Shown piece by piece: positions 35,827 through 43,965 of a DNA stretch of 64,000 nucleotides. The stretch is from Streptosporangium nondiastaticum (lineage in GTDB: Bacteria; Actinomycetota; Actinomycetes; Streptomycetales; Streptomycetaceae). The stretch covers positions 248,001-312,000 of the forward strand of contig NZ_PXWG01000001.1 in the NCBI RefSeq assembly GCF_003011965.1, in the 5' to 3' direction. The position numbers were made by a program, and so were the translations under genes. Numbering within the stretch: position 1 is the first letter of the stretch; the number at the start of each line of letters is the position of its first letter. The notes under the pieces were generated by a model. It had not been told where the DNA came from. It worked only from the letters and a program-made list of their open reading frames with translations, and ran no database searches.

Positions 35827-35848
35827 CGAACCGCACCGCCGTTCACCT

Positions 35849-35872
35849 AGTATGTAGCGATCGCTACATACT
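35849..35872. promoter_or_regulatory. Perfect 24-bp palindrome, TetR-type operator
   Basis: Half-site AGTATGTAGCGA meets its exact complement with no spacer. It lies between divergent start codons, 25-48 bp from the TetR ATG and 23-46 bp from the membrane protein ATG. A TTCACC/TACATA promoter pair (35842-35847, 35865-35870, 17-bp spacer) for the TetR gene overlaps it. This is the classical place for an autoregulating TetR repressor. Confidence 0.8.
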
Positions 35873-35896
35873 CTACATGGAACCCGAGGAGAGCAC

Positions 35897-36442
35897 ATGT
35901 CCCGTCGTGAGGAGTTGCTGAACGCGGCCATGAACTACGTGGGGGAGCACGGCCTCGCAACGCTCACCCTGCGACCCCTCGCCGCCGCCTTGGGCACCAG
36001 TGACCGGATGCTCGTGTACCACTTCGGCAGCCGCGAGGGGCTGGTGGTGGCACTGCTGGACCGGGCATTCGCAGACCTTGCCGTCATGTGGCGGGGACGT
36101 CAGGTCGCCAAGCCGTCCGATCTGGTACGCGTACTGTGGCATGCCCTCGCGGAACCAGGGGCCCGTGTGGCCGTGCGGCTGTATCTGGAAGCGGCCTCGC
36201 TGGCCGAAACGGACGAGCTGTGGCGCGAACGGTTGGTGCCGGCCACGTCGTCCTACCTCCGCACAGCGGAGCAGTGGCTCGTCGGCGCCGGCATGTCTCC
36301 CGTCGCCGCCCCGGGCGCCGCCCGCCTCGCATCCGCAGCCCTGGACGGCGTGCTGTTGCAGCTGGGTATCGACGGCGACCGGGTCGCGGCAACGGAGACG
36401 GTGGAGCTGCTGGCGCGCCAACTTGATCATCTGGCCGGCTGA
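35897..36442 (+). CDS. TetR-family regulator
   Basis: 181 aa. The ATG at 35897 follows GAGGAGAG. The N-terminal HTH reads EELLNAAMNYVGEHGLATLTLRPLAAALGTSDRMLVYHFGSREGLV, with recognition helix TSDRMLVYHF. The C-terminal part is helical and binds an unknown ligand. It is divergent from the small membrane protein gene and probably represses both through the 24-bp palindrome. Confidence 0.92.
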   Translation: MSRREELLNAAMNYVGEHGLATLTLRPLAAALGTSDRMLVYHFGSREGLVVALLDRAFADLAVMWRGRQVAKPSDLVRVLWHALAEPGARVAVRLYLEAASLAETDELWRERLVPATSSYLRTAEQWLVGAGMSPVAAPGAARLASAALDGVLLQLGIDGDRVAATETVELLARQLDHLAG

Positions 36443-36484
36443 GTTCGTGCGGTGTTACCGGCTGAGGCTGGATTCTTCCGACCG

Positions 36485-36508
36485 GTTTTGAAGCGATCGA
36501 TTCAAAAC
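36485..36508. promoter_or_regulatory. Operator copy 1 upstream of an MFS exporter
   Basis: GTTTTGAAGCGA followed by TCGATTCAAAAC is a 24-bp near-palindrome with one mismatched pair. It overlaps a TTGAAG -35-like box. The same site recurs 68 bp downstream, so a dimeric repressor of the TetR type may bind both and loop or block the promoter between them. Confidence 0.65.
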
Positions 36509-36552
36509 ATGCTAACGTCCCTTCCTCGAGGGCGGTCGTCATCGCCGCCTTC

Positions 36553-36576
36553 ATTTTGAAGCGTTCGATCCAAAAT
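36553..36576. promoter_or_regulatory. Operator copy 2 upstream of an MFS exporter
   Basis: ATTTTGAAGCGT followed by TCGATCCAAAAT has the same core as the copy at 36485. It ends 13 bases before the exporter ATG, just ahead of its GGGGGAG ribosome site, where binding would stop both transcription and initiation. Confidence 0.65.
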
Positions 36577-36589
36577 GGAAGGGGGAGTC

Positions 36590-37789
36590 ATGCCGATCGC
36601 CGTCTACGTCCTGGAGCTTGGCATCTTCACTCAAGGCACCTCCGAGTTCATGCTCTCCGGGCTGCTCCCCGGCATGGCCGCTGACCTCGGGGTTTCGATT
36701 CCTCAAGCCGGGCTGCTCATCTCGGCCTTCGCCATCGGCATGGTCGTCGGCGCACCCCTGCTCGCCGTCGCCACCCTCAATCTTCCCCGCCGTACTGCCC
36801 TCGTCCGGCTTCAGGCCGTGTTCGTGGCCACGCACATCGCGGGCGCGCTCGCTCCCGGTTACGGCTTCCTCTTCGTGACCCGCATCGTCAGCGCCCTTGC
36901 CTACGCCGGGTTCTGGGGCGTCGCCGTCGCCACCGCCGTCACGCTCGTGCCCGAGAGCGCCAAGAGCCGGGCCGTCGCCGTCGTCGCCGGTGGCCTCACC
37001 CTCGCCACCATCGTCGGCGTCCCCGCGGGCACCTTCCTGAGCCAGCACGCCAGTTGGCGCGCCGCCTTCTGGGCCGTGGCCGCGGCGACCGTGGCCAGCC
37101 TTGTCTGCACTCTCGTCGCCGTCCGGGCCGATCACGGCACATCCGGTGACGCGCCCCGCTCGGTGCGGGCGGAGCTGCGCGGCATGGCCCGGCCGCAGCT
37201 CTGGCTCTCGTACGCCATCACCGCCTTCACCTTCGGCGCGGTCATCGTGACCTTCAGCTATCTCGCGCCGTTGCTGACCGACGTCACCGGCATCGGTGAG
37301 CAGTGGGTGCCCGCGCTGCTGGCGCTGTTCGGCGCCGGCGGTCTGCTCGGTCTCGTCATCGGCGGGCGCACCGCGCACGCCCACCCGCTCGCGACCCTCG
37401 GCTGGGGGCTCGGTGTGCTCGCTGCGGTCTCCGTGCTCCTCGCCCTGGCCGCGCACAGCGCGATCGCCGTCACCGCTCTGGTCTTCCTGCTCGGCACCGC
37501 CGGGTACGTCACCAACCCGGCGCTGCAGTCGCGGGTCTTCGCGCTCGCGCCCGACGCCCCCACCCTCGTCGGCGCGACCAACACCGCCGCCTTCAACGTC
37601 GGCAACACCTTGGCTCCGCTCCTCGGCGGCCTCGCGATCGACGCCGGCCTCGGGTTCACCTCCGTCGCCTGGGTCGGTGCCGGCCTCGCCGCCGCCGGAT
37701 TCGCGGGCGTCCTCGGAGCCGTACGCATGCGGCGGAACGCTTCCGCATCCACCGGGTCCCTTGAGCCTCGTACCCGTGCCGTGGTCTGA
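36590..37789 (+). CDS. MFS exporter of the Cmx/CmlR (DHA1) type
   Basis: 399 aa with 12 predicted TM helices. The N-terminus IAVYVLELGIFTQGTSEFML is the conserved start of chloramphenicol-type drug exporters (Cmx, CmlR, AraJ-like), and the antiporter motif in TM5 is present (AGGLTLATIVGVPAGTFL). The ATG at 36590 follows GGGGGAG. It pumps drugs or metabolites out by proton antiport. RidA follows 39 bases later, likely in the same transcript, behind the paired operator. It may protect against or export a cluster product or an unrelated drug; which cannot be read from sequence. Confidence 0.9.
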   Translation: MPIAVYVLELGIFTQGTSEFMLSGLLPGMAADLGVSIPQAGLLISAFAIGMVVGAPLLAVATLNLPRRTALVRLQAVFVATHIAGALAPGYGFLFVTRIVSALAYAGFWGVAVATAVTLVPESAKSRAVAVVAGGLTLATIVGVPAGTFLSQHASWRAAFWAVAAATVASLVCTLVAVRADHGTSGDAPRSVRAELRGMARPQLWLSYAITAFTFGAVIVTFSYLAPLLTDVTGIGEQWVPALLALFGAGGLLGLVIGGRTAHAHPLATLGWGLGVLAAVSVLLALAAHSAIAVTALVFLLGTAGYVTNPALQSRVFALAPDAPTLVGATNTAAFNVGNTLAPLLGGLAIDAGLGFTSVAWVGAGLAAAGFAGVLGAVRMRRNASASTGSLEPRTRAVV

Positions 37790-37828
37790 CCGCCGCACCC
37801 TGAAGAACCTCAAGAAAGAGACAACGCC

Positions 37829-38221
37829 ATGACCTCTTCCCCCACCCGCGTCACCGCTTCCCCCGACTGGTACGCCCCGACCCGCATCTCGCTCGGTGTG
37901 CGCGTCGGTGACCTGGTCTTCACCTCCGGCCAGGCCCCCGTTGACGACCACGGCGCCACGGTCGCGCCCGGCGACTTCGCCGCACAGGCCCGGCAGGCCA
38001 TGGCGCACGTCGGCGCCGTCCTGGAGCGCGGCGGATCCGGCCTGGAGCGGCTGGTGAAGGTCACCGTCTTCGTCACGGACATCGCGTACCAAGAGCTGTA
38101 CGGGGCAGTGCGCGACGAGTCGTACAGTGCGCCCTTCCCCGCCGAATCGTTCGTCCAGGTCGCCGCGCTCGCCGATCCGGAATGGCTGGTCGAGATCGAG
38201 GCCGTGGGCGCCGTGCGCTGA
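37829..38221 (+). CDS. ridA: RidA (YjgF/YER057c/UK114) family protein
   Basis: 130 aa, the normal length. The sequence VGDLVFTSGQAPVDDHG and the C-terminal RDESYSAPFPAESFVQVAALADPEWLVEIEAVGAV are hallmarks of the family. Members hydrolyse reactive enamine/imine intermediates from PLP enzymes; others bind small ligands. An Arg (R in the YSAPFPAESFVQVAAL region of enzymes) expected for deaminase activity is replaced, so this may be a non-canonical member. Confidence 0.9.
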   Translation: MTSSPTRVTASPDWYAPTRISLGVRVGDLVFTSGQAPVDDHGATVAPGDFAAQARQAMAHVGAVLERGGSGLERLVKVTVFVTDIAYQELYGAVRDESYSAPFPAESFVQVAALADPEWLVEIEAVGAVR

Positions 38222-38239
38222 GCCGACGCCCGTCAGAGT

Positions 38240-38262
38240 GTTTTGTACTGCTGTTACAAAAC
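38240..38262. promoter_or_regulatory. Inverted repeat before a TetR gene
   Basis: GTTTTGTA and TACAAAAC are separated by seven bases and end 15 bp before the TetR ATG at 38278. The arms match perfectly, and the position suits autoregulation. TTTTG...CAAAA outer ends resemble those of the two sites upstream of the exporter, but the inner bases differ. Confidence 0.65.
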
Positions 38263-38277
38263 CTCTAGAGTGGGCCT

Positions 38278-38883
38278 ATGGCCAGGCCACGGCAGTTCGA
38301 CGAGGACCGCGTCATCAGCGCGGCCATGGAAACCTTCTGGCGCCAGGGCTACGAGGGGACCTCCACCCGCGACCTCTGCGAGAGCACCGGGCTCGGGCCG
38401 TCCAGCCTCTACAACTCCTTCGGCGGCAAGCGGCAGCTGTATCTGCGCGCCCTGGAGCGCTACTACGAGACCGCCACCACCGAGCAGGTCGAGCTCCTGG
38501 CCGGGCCCGGGACCGGCCAGGAGCGACTGCGCGCGCTGATGGTGCACGCCATCGACGCCGATGTGCCCCCGGGCGAGGATGGCGGCGCGGACGGGCCGCG
38601 TGGCTGCTTCGCGATCAGCGCGGCGATCGAAGCCGCGGCGCTCGATCCGGACGTACGGAAGGTCGTGCGGCGCACCTTCGACCGCGTCGAGGACGCGATC
38701 CACACGATCGTTGTCGAGGGGCAGGCCGCCGGGGAGTTCCGTACCGGCATCGATGCGCGCACTCTCGCTCGTCAGGTTCTGAGCTCGTACTACGGGCTGC
38801 GGGTCCTGGGGCGCGTCCACGAAGAGCGGGATCTGCTGTTCGCGACCGCGCTCGCCACTTTGGACTCACTGCGGGCGCGCTGA
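38278..38883 (+). CDS. TetR-family regulator
   Basis: 201 aa. The N-terminal HTH is MARPRQFDEDRVISAAMETF followed by the turn and recognition helix LGPSSLYNSFGGKRQLYLRALERYY, a layout seen in AcrR/TetR regulators of exporter genes. The C-terminal domain contains PRGCFAISAAIEAA, seen in TetR_C_16-type ligand domains. It lies after RidA, with its own promoter region and inverted repeat. It could control the exporter-RidA pair, itself, or both. Confidence 0.92.
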   Translation: MARPRQFDEDRVISAAMETFWRQGYEGTSTRDLCESTGLGPSSLYNSFGGKRQLYLRALERYYETATTEQVELLAGPGTGQERLRALMVHAIDADVPPGEDGGADGPRGCFAISAAIEAAALDPDVRKVVRRTFDRVEDAIHTIVVEGQAAGEFRTGIDARTLARQVLSSYYGLRVLGRVHEERDLLFATALATLDSLRAR

Positions 38884-39105
38884 GTCCCTCCTCAGTGCGG
38901 GGCCCGGCTCGAGTGCCTCAGAAGGCGAGGACCTCCACGCGGCCGGACGCAGCGGTGGACACGGACCGGGGCGTCGTGGGGGAGGCCGGTCCTGAACAAG
39001 GTCCGTGTCCCTCGTCTTGACCGCGTACGGGCCGACAAGAACTCTTGGTCGCGGCCATCAACGTGGCTGTGACCAAGACTTTCGGCAGGGGAGTGGGAGG
39101 GGCTG

Positions 39106-39453
39106 TCAGCGGTGGCCCAGCACGTTGACCACCCGTCCGCCGGGGTCGCGAACGAAGAACCGCCGCACGCCCCACTCCTCGTCCTGCAAGGGGTGAATGA
39201 TCTCCGCACCGCACTCCCGCATGACCGCGTAAGCCGCATCCACGTCGTCCACCTCGATGCTCATGTCGGGGGCGACAGGCGCGGTCTTGTCGCTGGTCAT
39301 GACACTGATCTGTGCTGCCGGGCTGGACGGGGAAGCGAGCGTCATGATCCAGCCGTGGTTCATGACCTCCTCGAAGCCCAGCAGGCCGTAAAACTCCCGG
39401 CTCTCCTGCGCGGCCTCAGACCGGATGTTGGGCACGACACGGCGAACGGCCAT
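39106..39453 (-). CDS. VOC-superfamily (glyoxalase-like) protein
   Basis: 115 aa from the ATG at 39453 (GGAG six bases upstream). One VOC half-barrel pair: VVPNIRSEAAQESREFYGLLGFEEVMNHGWIMTL and MSIEVDDVDAAYAVMRECGAEII, ending RRFFVRDPGGRVVNVLGH. The typical metal ligands of glyoxalase I are only partly visible, and members also act as drug-binding resistance proteins. It lies downstream of the polyketide unit on the same strand and may be independent. Confidence 0.85.
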   Translation of the reverse strand: MAVRRVVPNIRSEAAQESREFYGLLGFEEVMNHGWIMTLASPSSPAAQISVMTSDKTAPVAPDMSIEVDDVDAAYAVMRECGAEIIHPLQDEEWGVRRFFVRDPGGRVVNVLGHR

Positions 39454-39696
39454 CGATGACTCCAAACGAGAACGGATCTGCCTTGTGTCTCTCCAGGAGT
39501 ACTACGGCACGTCCGCCGGCGCACGCACTTTCGATACGTCGTTCCCTGGCGCTCCGGCCACCGGTGCATCCGTAGCCGCGTTGACGACCAGTGAGGGCAC
39601 GACGTCCGGGATTGTGGCCTGTGGGGCCCGGCCCGGTCGAGTTGCCCGGAGTTTCGCCACTTCGCTCTCCCTCATCCGGACAGCCTCCGGCTGCGA

Positions 39697-41307
39697 TCAC
39701 CCGGCCGGTTCCACGGGCAGACGGTATTCGGCGCCGGCCGTCGGGATGCGAACGCCGGTGGCTCGCAGGTGGCCGGTCCGGGTCTGGTAGGCGGCGCCGC
39801 GCATCAAGTGTTCCGCCATCACCGCGGCCTCGCGGCGGGCGGGCGCTGCCAGGGCCGTACCGGAGGTCCAGGCGTTGAACGCCCCCATCGCCGGGCCGCA
39901 CCAGACCTGCCAGTCTCCCGCGCGGTCCGGCGCTCCTGTGACGGCCCACCGGGACGTCATGCCGAGGTACCAGCGGAACACCATGGCCATACGGTGCTTC
40001 GGGTCGCGCTCGGCCCGGGCCAGCCAGTCGGGGTGGTGCTCCTTGAGGTAGGCGGCCGTGTCCTGCCATGTCCGGTCCAGCGACCGGCGCAGCACACGCT
40101 TCTCCAGACGCTGCCGTTCGGTGTCCGGCAGTTCGTCGAGGCCGCCGTGCTCGTGGTAGAGGCGGTACAGGAGGCCGGCGCGGGCGGGGAACATCGTGCC
40201 GCGCCCCAGCACCTGGACCTGGACGCCCTGTTCGAACATGTCGGCGGCCGGCGCCATGACGTAGTCGGCGATCCCCGCCTGCGCCAGCAGCCGCTTGACC
40301 GCCTCCGACGTGTCCGCCTCCACTGCGGCCTGGTTCACCGAACCGGTGACCACGTAGTCGGCACCGAGCGCGAAGGCCGCCGCCACGGCGTGCGGTGTGC
40401 CGATGCCGCCCGCAGCCCCCATGTGTACCGGCGGCATGCCGTCGCCGCACTGCCGTGCGACCCGCGAGCGCACCCGTGCCAGCGCGGGCAACAGCACGGT
40501 CAGCGGCCTGCGGTCCGTGTGGCCCCCCGAGTCGGCTTCGACCGTGACGGCGTCGGCCATCGGCACTGCACGGGCCAGCCCGGCCTGCTCGGCGGTCACC
40601 CGGCCCTGGTCTCGCAGCATCCGGACCAGCGCCTCCGGCGCCGGCCGCAGGAACATCTCCGCCGTCTCCTCCCGGGAGACCTTCCCGATGACCACGTGCT
40701 CTGCCCGGACGCCGCCCGCCCGATCGCGCCGCAGCCCGGTGAGGCGGTAGCGCACCAGCTCCGGCGTGAGCCGGACGAACGCCGACGCCTCCACGCACCG
40801 CACCCTGTGCCGCAAGCACAGGTCCACCACGATCCGTTCCAGGTGGGGCGCCGCCGGGCTGTGGATGAGGTTGCACGCGTACGGCCGGTCGCCGAGCTGC
40901 CGCGCCAGCTCGCCCAGCGCCGCGTCGATCCGCGCCTCCGGCAGCCCCGCCGCACCGAACGCCGCGAGGAGGCCGGCCCGGGACAGGGCAGCCACCAGGC
41001 GCGTACCGGCGATGCCGCCGGCCATGGCCCCCGCCATGTACGGCAGGCGCACGCCGTGCCGACGCAGGAAGTCCGAGGATCCGAGCCGCTCGGGCGGCAT
41101 CGCCCCCGCAGTGGCCAGCACCTCGGCTCCCTGCGGCGGCACATGGCACATGCCCGCCCGGCCCCCGCTGCGCACCAGGTGGCAGGGGGTCTCCAGCAAC
41201 GACAGCACCCGGTACACGCCTTCGGGGTCACTGTGCACGGCGGTCGCAGCGGGCGTTGCTGTCCTGGCGGGCACTGCGGTCATGCGGTCGTACGGTCCGT
41301 CAGACAC
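39697..41307 (-). CDS. PfaD-like trans-acting enoyl reductase (2-nitropropane dioxygenase fold)
   Basis: 536 aa, the usual length for PfaD. Conserved stretches: RRHGVRLPYMAGAMAGGIAG, YACNLIHSPAAPHLERIVVDLCL, HVVIGKVSREETAEMFLRPAP, TVEADSGGHTDRRPLTVLLPAL, MGAAGGIGTPHAVAAAFALGADYVVTGSVNQ and VQVQVLGRGTMFPARA. These bind FMN and act on acyl-ACP of a PUFA-type synthase. The GTG at 41307 is chosen for the GGAAGGG just upstream. It is the last gene of the leftward synthase unit. A degenerate tandem repeat fills the gap before it. Confidence 0.93.
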   Translation of the reverse strand: MSDGPYDRMTAVPARTATPAATAVHSDPEGVYRVLSLLETPCHLVRSGGRAGMCHVPPQGAEVLATAGAMPPERLGSSDFLRRHGVRLPYMAGAMAGGIAGTRLVAALSRAGLLAAFGAAGLPEARIDAALGELARQLGDRPYACNLIHSPAAPHLERIVVDLCLRHRVRCVEASAFVRLTPELVRYRLTGLRRDRAGGVRAEHVVIGKVSREETAEMFLRPAPEALVRMLRDQGRVTAEQAGLARAVPMADAVTVEADSGGHTDRRPLTVLLPALARVRSRVARQCGDGMPPVHMGAAGGIGTPHAVAAAFALGADYVVTGSVNQAAVEADTSEAVKRLLAQAGIADYVMAPAADMFEQGVQVQVLGRGTMFPARAGLLYRLYHEHGGLDELPDTERQRLEKRVLRRSLDRTWQDTAAYLKEHHPDWLARAERDPKHRMAMVFRWYLGMTSRWAVTGAPDRAGDWQVWCGPAMGAFNAWTSGTALAAPARREAAVMAEHLMRGAAYQTRTGHLRATGVRIPTAGAEYRLPVEPAG

Positions 41308-41408
41308 TGCCCTTCCTTTCCATCAGACACCGCCTCCGTCGGACACCGCCTCCGTCATCACTGCCCACCTGTCATGCACTGCCCTTCCGTCACGCGCCGC
41401 CCTTCCGG
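41301..41408. repeat. Degenerate tandem repeat over the start region of the PfaD-like gene
   Basis: Six units of 16-23 bp follow each other: 41301-41323, 41324-41339, 41340-41355, 41356-41372, 41373-41390 and 41391-41408. Read on the minus strand, each contains a GGAGG or GGAAGGG stretch followed by GTG/ATG-like codons and TCTGACGG, so the start region of the downstream gene appears repeated. The last unit lies over the stop of the dehydratase gene. Confidence 0.6.
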
Positions 41409-43954
41409 CCTGCCGGCCGGTTTCCGAGGACGATGTTCCGCACGTGGTAGATCCGCAGGTCGTCGCGCCACACGCTGCCGTCGGCGCGGATCAGCAGCCG
41501 GTCCCGCTTCCGGGTCACCTTCCGGATGTGTACCTCGCCGCGCACCTGCTGGTGCTCGGGCAGGATCTGCGCGCCGTAGTTCCAGCTCAGCTGCTCGCCG
41601 GTGACGAGCCCGAGCTCCGGGTCCGGCAGGCCGCCGGTGAGCCCGGTGTGCACGGCGAACGCCTGTACCTGCTGGAACAGCATCTGCACGCCGGCCGAGC
41701 CGGGCATCACGGGGTCACGGAAGAAATGGTGGTGGAAGTACCAGTCGTCCGCGCGCACCGGCTTGGTGCACAGCACGTACCCCGCTCCGTGGTCACCACC
41801 GCCGGGCACCAGCACCAAGTCTTCCAGCAGCGCCAGCCGTCCGGTGCCCAGCCGTGCGTCGCCCCGCGCGTCCACGCGGCGCAGACCGGCCGGCGGCGCC
41901 CCCTGCCGGTCCAGCCACGGCGGGACACAACGGCCGTTGTCCATGCCTTGCTGAAGGTCCAGCACCTCCTGTGTGAAGTAGCCGTGCAGCGCCTCGCCCT
42001 TGTAGAACGGCAGGCCGCCCGTGCTCAGTTCGAAGCGGTAGCGGTGCAGCGTGGCGCCCGGCAGGTCGGTGACCGACAGGACGGTGAGACGCTGGGTGAC
42101 GGTCGTGCCGCGGGGGTCGGCGTCGCGCAGCAGCGTCCCCTTGCCGTTGAGGTTGCGGCACACGTACGGCACGTCGGGGTGCTGGAGCGCCACGCCGAGG
42201 GTCAGGGCGCTCAGCAGACCCGCCGGCTGCAGCGAGATCTCCATCAGGGCCAGAGCCGGAACCGACCGCGTTCCGTTCTCCCTGCAGTACCACGGGTCGG
42301 GCGGCATGTCGTATTCGGTGACGCCATACGCACCCGTCATGTCCGCTGCCGTTCCCTGTCTGACCTCCACTCCACGGTCGATCATCAGGAAGTCGCCCCT
42401 GGGCAGGCGGGGGCGTACCGGGCACAGTTCCGTGCCGAGCTGCCCGCTCGCGGCGACCAACTGCGCCACGTCCCCCTCGGACGCGTGCGCCATGTGCATT
42501 TCCGTGGAGTACGCCGGGCTGCCGGCGGAGGTCAGCCGGATGCCTGCGTCGCCGACATGGAGCAGCGGCTCGCACTCCGGCCTGCCGTACAGCGCCACGC
42601 CCACGTCCCGCAACCGGGCCACTGTCTCCCCCTCCGCCGAGGTGACCTCCGCGTCGGCGGTGACGAAGGGGCGGGGGATCCAGCCCGCCTCGCTGATCTC
42701 CACTCGCAGCCCCAGCGGCCCGTCCAGCGGGCCGAGCAGTTCTACGCGGGCCGTGCCGCCCGGCACGGGAACGGCGTGTGCTCCCGGCAGGCACAGGTGG
42801 ACACCCTGGTGGAAGAGGTACACGCGCAGCACCTCGCTGACGGCCTCCAGTGTGAAGGGCCAGTCGTCGCCGTCGCCGGCTGGCAGGGTGGTGGCGGTCA
42901 GGAGGCCCTGCCTCCAGTGTCCGCCGCGTGGCGAGATCGAGCCCACCTCCTCCAGGAGGCGCTCGGGCCACGGTTCGGGCCGGAGCCCGGGCGCCACGTG
43001 CTGCTGGCCGAAGGCACTGCCGAGAACCGCCGCCACGTCACCGCGTGCAAGGGCATCGAGGTCGCCGGCTGTCAACCGGTCGACGGACGTACGGGCCGGC
43101 GGCTTGAACTCCCGGGGGTAGCGGGGAACGCCGAGCCTGTCCTCCACGTTGCTGCCCGCCGTACCGGCGGACACGGTCAGGAGCGTGCGGCCGTTGCCGT
43201 CGCGGACCTCGCAGCGTGCCGGGGCGCCGGTCCCGCCGGGGTGGCACGAGGGGCTCAGGGGCACCGGCCCGGAGGGCGGCAGCTCGTGCCATGCGACCTC
43301 CACGTGCCCGGACGTCAGGGCCCCGGTCTCGCGCAGCCGCCGCTCCGCCGCGCGCACGACGACGGCCGGTCCCCCGAGCCGGGCCCAGTCGGTGGTGGGC
43401 GGGGTGGAGGCGGCGGTGCGGGCAGCAGGCTCGGGTTCTGCGCTCCGGGCGTTGCCCGTCATCTTTGCCGACCACTCGGCCTTCAGGGTGTTCAGAGCGC
43501 GGCCGTAATCCGCGGCGCCCGGGACCTTTGCCTTTGGCGGCGGTGCGGGGCGCTGCGGTGCCTGCCGGGGCACTGCCGGCGCGAGGACGGCCGGAGGAGA
43601 TGCGGCCTCGGGTGGTGTCTGCGGTGGTGCGCCGTGCGGTGCGGGGGAACCCAGGTGCCGCAGCTGCCAGGCGCTGATCGCGCGGTGCGCCTCCACGACG
43701 GCCGCGTGCGCCCGTTGCACCTGTTGTGCCATCCGTACGGCCAGGGCGTCCATGTCCGTGACGTCGTGGAGGTCCCGCACGGCCGGTACGGGCCGTGCGG
43801 GCGGTGCCGTCGTTGTCGGCGACGGCACTCCGGCGTGCGGGTCTGCATCAGGGCTGATGGCCTGAGCAGCGACGGGGCGGGAAGCGACGGGCCGCGTAGC
43901 GAGGGGCTGGGGAGCATAGCCCACAGGGGTGCCTTCGAAGCCGAGTTCGTCCAT
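41390..43954 (-). CDS. PfaC-like dehydratase subunit (multiple hot-dog domains), lacks KS-CLF
   Basis: 854 aa from the ATG at 43954, 11 bases after the previous stop. Residues 1-160 are Pro/Ala-rich linker with no domain. Then come hot-dog regions: around 290-420 (GDLDALARGDVAAVLGSAFGQQH), around 510-620 with EYDMPPDPWYCRENGTRSVPALALMEISLQPAG, and around 720-790 with DDWYFHHHFFRDPVMPGSAGVQ, where His743 and D-P-V-M-P-G mark a FabA-like active site. In marine PUFA synthases these domains follow KS and chain-length-factor domains; neither is present here. The subunit should dehydrate 3-hydroxyacyl intermediates of the partner synthase in trans. Confidence 0.88.
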   Translation of the reverse strand: MDELGFEGTPVGYAPQPLATRPVASRPVAAQAISPDADPHAGVPSPTTTAPPARPVPAVRDLHDVTDMDALAVRMAQQVQRAHAAVVEAHRAISAWQLRHLGSPAPHGAPPQTPPEAASPPAVLAPAVPRQAPQRPAPPPKAKVPGAADYGRALNTLKAEWSAKMTGNARSAEPEPAARTAASTPPTTDWARLGGPAVVVRAAERRLRETGALTSGHVEVAWHELPPSGPVPLSPSCHPGGTGAPARCEVRDGNGRTLLTVSAGTAGSNVEDRLGVPRYPREFKPPARTSVDRLTAGDLDALARGDVAAVLGSAFGQQHVAPGLRPEPWPERLLEEVGSISPRGGHWRQGLLTATTLPAGDGDDWPFTLEAVSEVLRVYLFHQGVHLCLPGAHAVPVPGGTARVELLGPLDGPLGLRVEISEAGWIPRPFVTADAEVTSAEGETVARLRDVGVALYGRPECEPLLHVGDAGIRLTSAGSPAYSTEMHMAHASEGDVAQLVAASGQLGTELCPVRPRLPRGDFLMIDRGVEVRQGTAADMTGAYGVTEYDMPPDPWYCRENGTRSVPALALMEISLQPAGLLSALTLGVALQHPDVPYVCRNLNGKGTLLRDADPRGTTVTQRLTVLSVTDLPGATLHRYRFELSTGGLPFYKGEALHGYFTQEVLDLQQGMDNGRCVPPWLDRQGAPPAGLRRVDARGDARLGTGRLALLEDLVLVPGGGDHGAGYVLCTKPVRADDWYFHHHFFRDPVMPGSAGVQMLFQQVQAFAVHTGLTGGLPDPELGLVTGEQLSWNYGAQILPEHQQVRGEVHIRKVTRKRDRLLIRADGSVWRDDLRIYHVRNIVLGNRPAGRKGGA

Positions 43955-43965
43955 GGCGCCCGCCT

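Noticed and set aside
39038..39078. CAAGA...TCTTG stretch as an operator
   Set aside because: Only five-base arms; expected by chance.
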